Shown: positions 56,421 through 59,128 of the stretch, in pieces
Layout: each line of letters opens with the position of its first letter
How positions within the stretch are numbered: the first letter of the stretch is position 1
Source of the DNA: Bacteroidales bacterium UBA6244
GTDB lineage: Bacteria; Bacteroidota; Bacteroidia; Bacteroidales; F082
NCBI GenBank assembly: GCA_002440885.1
Contig: DJVY01000207.1
Coordinates: forward strand, 1 to 59,128
Direction: 5' to 3'
DNA length: 59,128 bases
Notes under the pieces: model-generated
Database searches by the model: none
What the model saw: only the letters and a program-made list of their open reading frames with translations
Told to the model about the DNA's origin: nothing
Translations under genes and position numbers: made by a program

Positions 56421-58442
56421 CTATTTTTTGTCGGCTTTTTCTTCATTTTCGAGATCTGATTTCAGATTTGCCAGCACGTCTAAGTCACCGAAAGTTGTTT
56501 TTTCTAACTTTTCGTTTACTTTTTTCATGCTGCGCTGAGTTTTCTGCTCTTCAGTTTTTGCCGCTTCAGCGTTTTTAACTTTAGAGGCTCTCTGATCTTC
56601 TTCAAAGATGCGCGAATGAGAAAGAATGATTTTCTTGTTTTCTTTCGAGAATTCGATCACAACGAAATCGATGGTTTCATCAACTTTGATGTTCGATCCG
56701 TCTTCTTTTTTCAGATGACGTGAGGGTACAAATCCTTCTACACCGTAGGGGAGGGATACAACAGCACCTTTATCGTGGATGGCTGTAACGGTTCCCTGGT
56801 GGGTCGAATTCAAGGTGAAAACATCCTCAAATACATCCCATGGATTTTCTTCGAGTTGTTTGTGTCCGAGGCTTAAGCGGCGGTTTTCTTCATCTACATC
56901 CAGAACCACAACTTCAATTTCTTCACCTATTTTGGTGAATTCAGCCGGGTGTTTGATTTTTTTCGACCAGCTTAAATCGCTGATGTGAATTAAACCGTCA
57001 ACACCTTCTTCTATTTCTACAAAGATTCCGAAGTTGGTGAAGTTACGCACCGAGGCTTTGTGTTTCGATCCAACAGGGTATTTTTCGCGGATGCTGCTCC
57101 ATGGGTCGGGCATAAGTTGTTTCATACCTAACGACATTCTTCTTTCATCGCGGTCGAGGGTTAAAATCACAGCTTCAACTTCATCGCCTACCTTGAGGAA
57201 ATCCTGGGCGGTACGCAGGTGTTGCGACCACGACATTTCGCTCACGTGAATTAGTCCTTCTACGCCTGCATTGATCTCTACAAATGCACCGTAATCAGCC
57301 AAAACTACGACGGTACCTTTAACGGTGTCGCCTACTTTTAAGTCCTGATCAAGCGAATCCCATGGGTGAGGAGTGAGTTGTTTCAGACCAAGCGCAATTC
57401 TTTTCTTGTTTTCGTCGAAGTCAAGAATAACCACTTTAAGTTTCTGGTCGAGTTCAACAACTTCTTCCGGATGTTTGATGCGACCCCATGAAAGGTCGGT
57501 AATGTGCACCAATCCGTCTACGCCACCCAGGTCGATGAATACGCCATAGGAGGTGATGTTTTTTACAGTGCCTTCAAGTACCTGGCCTTTTTCGAGTCTG
57601 GCAATGATTTCAACGCGTTGTTGTTCCAGCTCATCTTCGATAAGGGCTTTGTGCGAAACTACCACGTTTTTGTAGTCGTGGTTAATTTTCACTACCTTGA
57701 ATTCCATTGTTTTATCTACGAAAATATCATAGTCGCGAATGGGTTTAACATCGATTTGCGATCCGGGCAGGAAGGCTTCGATGCCAAAAACATCTACGAT
57801 TAAACCACCTTTGGTACGGCATTTTACATAACCGTTGATGATTTCATCGTTGTCGTGTGCTGCATTGATACGATCCCATGATTTGAGTGTGCGTGCTTTT
57901 TTATGCGACAAAATCATCTGACCTGTGGAGTCTTCCTGATTTTCAACATAAATGTCCACTTTGTCACCAACTTTTAATTTCGGGTTGTACCTGAATTCGT
58001 TAAAAGGAACGACACCGTCTGATTTATAACCAATGTTGATGACCACTTCACGTGATCCAATACCCACAACAGTACCTTCAATAACTTCGTGTTCGGTGAT
58101 TGAATTCAGGGTGTTGGCGTACAAATCTTCAAGTTTGGCACGTTCTCCGGAGCTGTAAACATCTTGTTTCTTTCCAATGCTGTCCCAGTCGAATTCACCA
58201 GGAACCTGAACGGTTCTCTTGGCGGGTTCAGTTTCCTCAGCCACAGGCTCGATAACTTGTTCTGCCGGTTTTGTTTCTTCTTCTTCAGCAACCACCTGCT
58301 CTTCTTCCATTTCAGCTAAGGGCTCAGCAACGGGTGCTTCTACTACTTCAGCTTCAACTTCAGGTACTTCGGTTACTTCGGGATTGGTGTTGGAGGTTTC
58401 CCCTTCAAGGGGATCAGAGAGTTTTTTTTCTTCTACTGACAT
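56421..58442 (-). CDS. rpsA: 30S ribosomal protein S1
   Basis: This 673-residue protein has six S1 (OB-fold) domains between residues ~110 and 620, for example GQVLEGTVKNITSYGVFIDL, GDTVKGTVVVLADYGAFVEI and GSKHKASVRNFTNFGIFVEI. S1 unwinds mRNA and recruits it to the 30S subunit, which matters in Bacteroidota because their genes mostly lack Shine-Dalgarno sequences, as seen here. An acidic N-terminal extension of ~95 residues (rich in Glu, Val, Pro; EEEQVVAEEEETKPAEQ) precedes the first domain. A charged tail with AKTEEQKTQRSMKKVNEKLE follows the last. It is a single-gene unit with its own promoter-like box and terminator. Confidence 0.95.
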   Translation of the reverse strand: MSVEEKKLSDPLEGETSNTNPEVTEVPEVEAEVVEAPVAEPLAEMEEEQVVAEEEETKPAEQVIEPVAEETEPAKRTVQVPGEFDWDSIGKKQDVYSSGERAKLEDLYANTLNSITEHEVIEGTVVGIGSREVVINIGYKSDGVVPFNEFRYNPKLKVGDKVDIYVENQEDSTGQMILSHKKARTLKSWDRINAAHDNDEIINGYVKCRTKGGLIVDVFGIEAFLPGSQIDVKPIRDYDIFVDKTMEFKVVKINHDYKNVVVSHKALIEDELEQQRVEIIARLEKGQVLEGTVKNITSYGVFIDLGGVDGLVHITDLSWGRIKHPEEVVELDQKLKVVILDFDENKKRIALGLKQLTPHPWDSLDQDLKVGDTVKGTVVVLADYGAFVEINAGVEGLIHVSEMSWSQHLRTAQDFLKVGDEVEAVILTLDRDERRMSLGMKQLMPDPWSSIREKYPVGSKHKASVRNFTNFGIFVEIEEGVDGLIHISDLSWSKKIKHPAEFTKIGEEIEVVVLDVDEENRRLSLGHKQLEENPWDVFEDVFTLNSTHQGTVTAIHDKGAVVSLPYGVEGFVPSRHLKKEDGSNIKVDETIDFVVIEFSKENKKIILSHSRIFEEDQRASKVKNAEAAKTEEQKTQRSMKKVNEKLEKTTFGDLDVLANLKSDLENEEKADKK

Positions 58443-58577
58443 CTGATATTACTTGTGTTCCTGAGCCAACCATCCGGTACATGTGACCCTGAAACAGGTT
58501 AAACAATAAGAGTAATGTTTCTAAGAAATTGAGATAAGCATTCTTATCAAATTTCCGGATACCTTAAAAACGGGGCG
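58443..58577 (-). promoter_or_regulatory. Long 5' leader of rpsA with hairpins
   Basis: About 135 bases separate the rpsA ATG from a -7 box at 58578. Two possible hairpins are visible: GATAAG-CATT-CTTATC (6-bp stem, 4-base loop, 58533-58548 region) and CCTG-AAA-CAGG (58488-58498 region). Such a leader could allow S1 to regulate its own translation, as in E. coli, but this is inference. Confidence 0.35.
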
Positions 58578-58585
58578 CAAAAGTA
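58578..58585 (-). promoter_or_regulatory. Candidate -7 element (TACTTTTG) of rpsA
   Basis: The minus strand reads TACTTTTG about 136 bases before the rpsA ATG. A -33 TTG at normal spacing is not evident. Confidence 0.4.
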
Positions 58586-58644
58586 CAATAATTATTTGAA
58601 AATAAAAAGTTTACCCGCAAAGATTTTAAACCTGCCAATTGTTT

Positions 58645-58652
58645 TATCTTTG
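58645..58652 (+). promoter_or_regulatory. Candidate -7 element (TATCTTTG) of ychF
   Basis: TATCTTTG matches TAnnTTTG, 69 bases before the ychF ATG. No clear -33 TTG is found. Confidence 0.35.
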
Positions 58653-58721
58653 CCGCCGTCAATTTAGGGTGGGATTGTGACTCCCCGACACTGTTTTGTA
58701 ACATCTAAAAAACTATATATC

Positions 58722-59128
58722 ATGGCTTTAAACTGCGGAATAATTGGGCTTACCAACACTGGGAAAACCACCATCTTCAATTGCATGTCGGATACCAAAG
58801 CCGAAAGTTCGAGTTATGCTTTCAGCGCTACAAAAAGCAATATCGGGGTGGTTGATGTGATCGATCCGCGGCTTTACGCCATTGATGCACTGATCCATTC
58901 AGAAAAAGTAGTGCCCGCCACCGTTGAGATTGTAGATGTCCCCGGTTTGGCCAAAGGCTCAAGTCAGGGTGAAGGTGTGGGCAATAAATTTCTGGCCGAT
59001 ATCCAGCAAACGCATGCCCTGATTCACGTGTTGAGGTGTTTCGATGACGACAGTTTGCCCCACATCGAGGGATCTGTCGACCCGGTACGCGACATGGATA
59101 TTGTTGATTTTGAATTGCAGGTGCGCGA
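58722..59128 (+). CDS. ychF: YchF family redox-regulated ATPase (partial)
   Basis: This is the N-terminal 135 residues of YchF/OLA1, an Obg-related P-loop NTPase that prefers ATP and associates with ribosomes. The G1 loop reads GLTNTGKTTIFN (residues 9-20), a variant of the usual GLPNVGKSTLFN, with Thr replacing Pro and Ser. Switch and G3 segments are present (VEIVDVPGLAKGSSQGEGVG), then the HVLRCFDDD region typical of YchF. The frame runs off the window edge. It is divergent from rpsA. Confidence 0.93.
   Translation, partial: MALNCGIIGLTNTGKTTIFNCMSDTKAESSSYAFSATKSNIGVVDVIDPRLYAIDALIHSEKVVPATVEIVDVPGLAKGSSQGEGVGNKFLADIQQTHALIHVLRCFDDDSLPHIEGSVDPVRDMDIVDFELQVR

Noticed and set aside
1..59128. 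Mobile element, prophage, toxin-antitoxin or defence system
   Set aside because: I found no transposase, integrase, terminal inverted repeats, phage structural genes or known defence domains; gene content is mostly housekeeping.

Overview
This window looks like chromosome from a member of the Bacteroidota, most likely an anaerobic or facultative Bacteroidales/Marinilabiliales-type organism. Four lines of evidence support this. Three large secreted proteins end in type IX secretion (T9SS) sorting domains of type A or type B. Several genes are preceded by the Bacteroidota -7 promoter element TAnnTTTG and lack a Shine-Dalgarno sequence. Lineage-typical families are present (fused SecDF, DUF4783, DUF5606, Bacteroidota-type PurM). 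A complete Rnf complex is encoded. Taxonomy here is inference from gene content only.

Layout. 1-1823 (+): the tail of a probable glycosyltransferase and a secreted DNRLRE protein. 1820-6876 (-): a surface-glycan operon (wecB, GT4, a truncated methyltransferase, a flippase, a gpsA homologue). 6999-11334 (-): DUF4783, nadC, a YihY/BrkB membrane protein and a T9SS type-B protein. 11558-18973 (+): an orphan lipoprotein and an SDR, then a RseC-family protein and rnfBCDGEA, followed by an ftsE-like ATPase (19155-19832). 19821-22083 (-): two glycosyltransferases, with murB divergent. 23187-25979 (-): a DEAD-box helicase, pyrD and a DUF5606 protein. 26150-27040 (+): a TPR lipoprotein followed directly by a 16 x 8 bp tandem repeat. 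27302-39694 (-): purB, an M20 dipeptidase, a SpoU methyltransferase, a T9SS type-A protein, a POT-like transporter, an HhH protein, an AGCS symporter, a zincin-like protein and purM. 39752-45801 (-): an export-related block with a PorE-like OmpA protein, tatA/E and secDF. 45975-49994 (-): grpE-dnaJ and a NatAB-like ABC transporter in one apparent operon. 50161-56196 (-): a disaccharide-phosphorolysis module (SLC45-like transporter, beta-PGM/GH65 fusion, two tandem P-loop kinases). 56421-58442 (-): rpsA. 58722-end (+): the start of ychF.

The Rnf complex couples ferredoxin/NAD oxidoreduction to ion transport across the inner membrane. T9SS cargo, the PorE-like anchor, TatA and SecDF belong to envelope export. 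The transporter plus GH65/beta-PGM fusion should import a disaccharide and convert it to glucose and glucose 6-phosphate.

Most of the window is housekeeping sequence. I saw no CRISPR array, transposase, phage, integrase, defence system, tRNA or rRNA. No gene-free stretch exceeds 300 bases. The least explained elements are: a retropepsin-like domain with an altered active-site triad at the C-terminus of the PorE-like protein; the tandem kinases, one of which carries Lys where its sister has Asp in the Walker-B-like strand; the 8-bp repeat tract; the internally shortened methyltransferase; and two perfect palindromes upstream of grpE and of the GH65 fusion gene.
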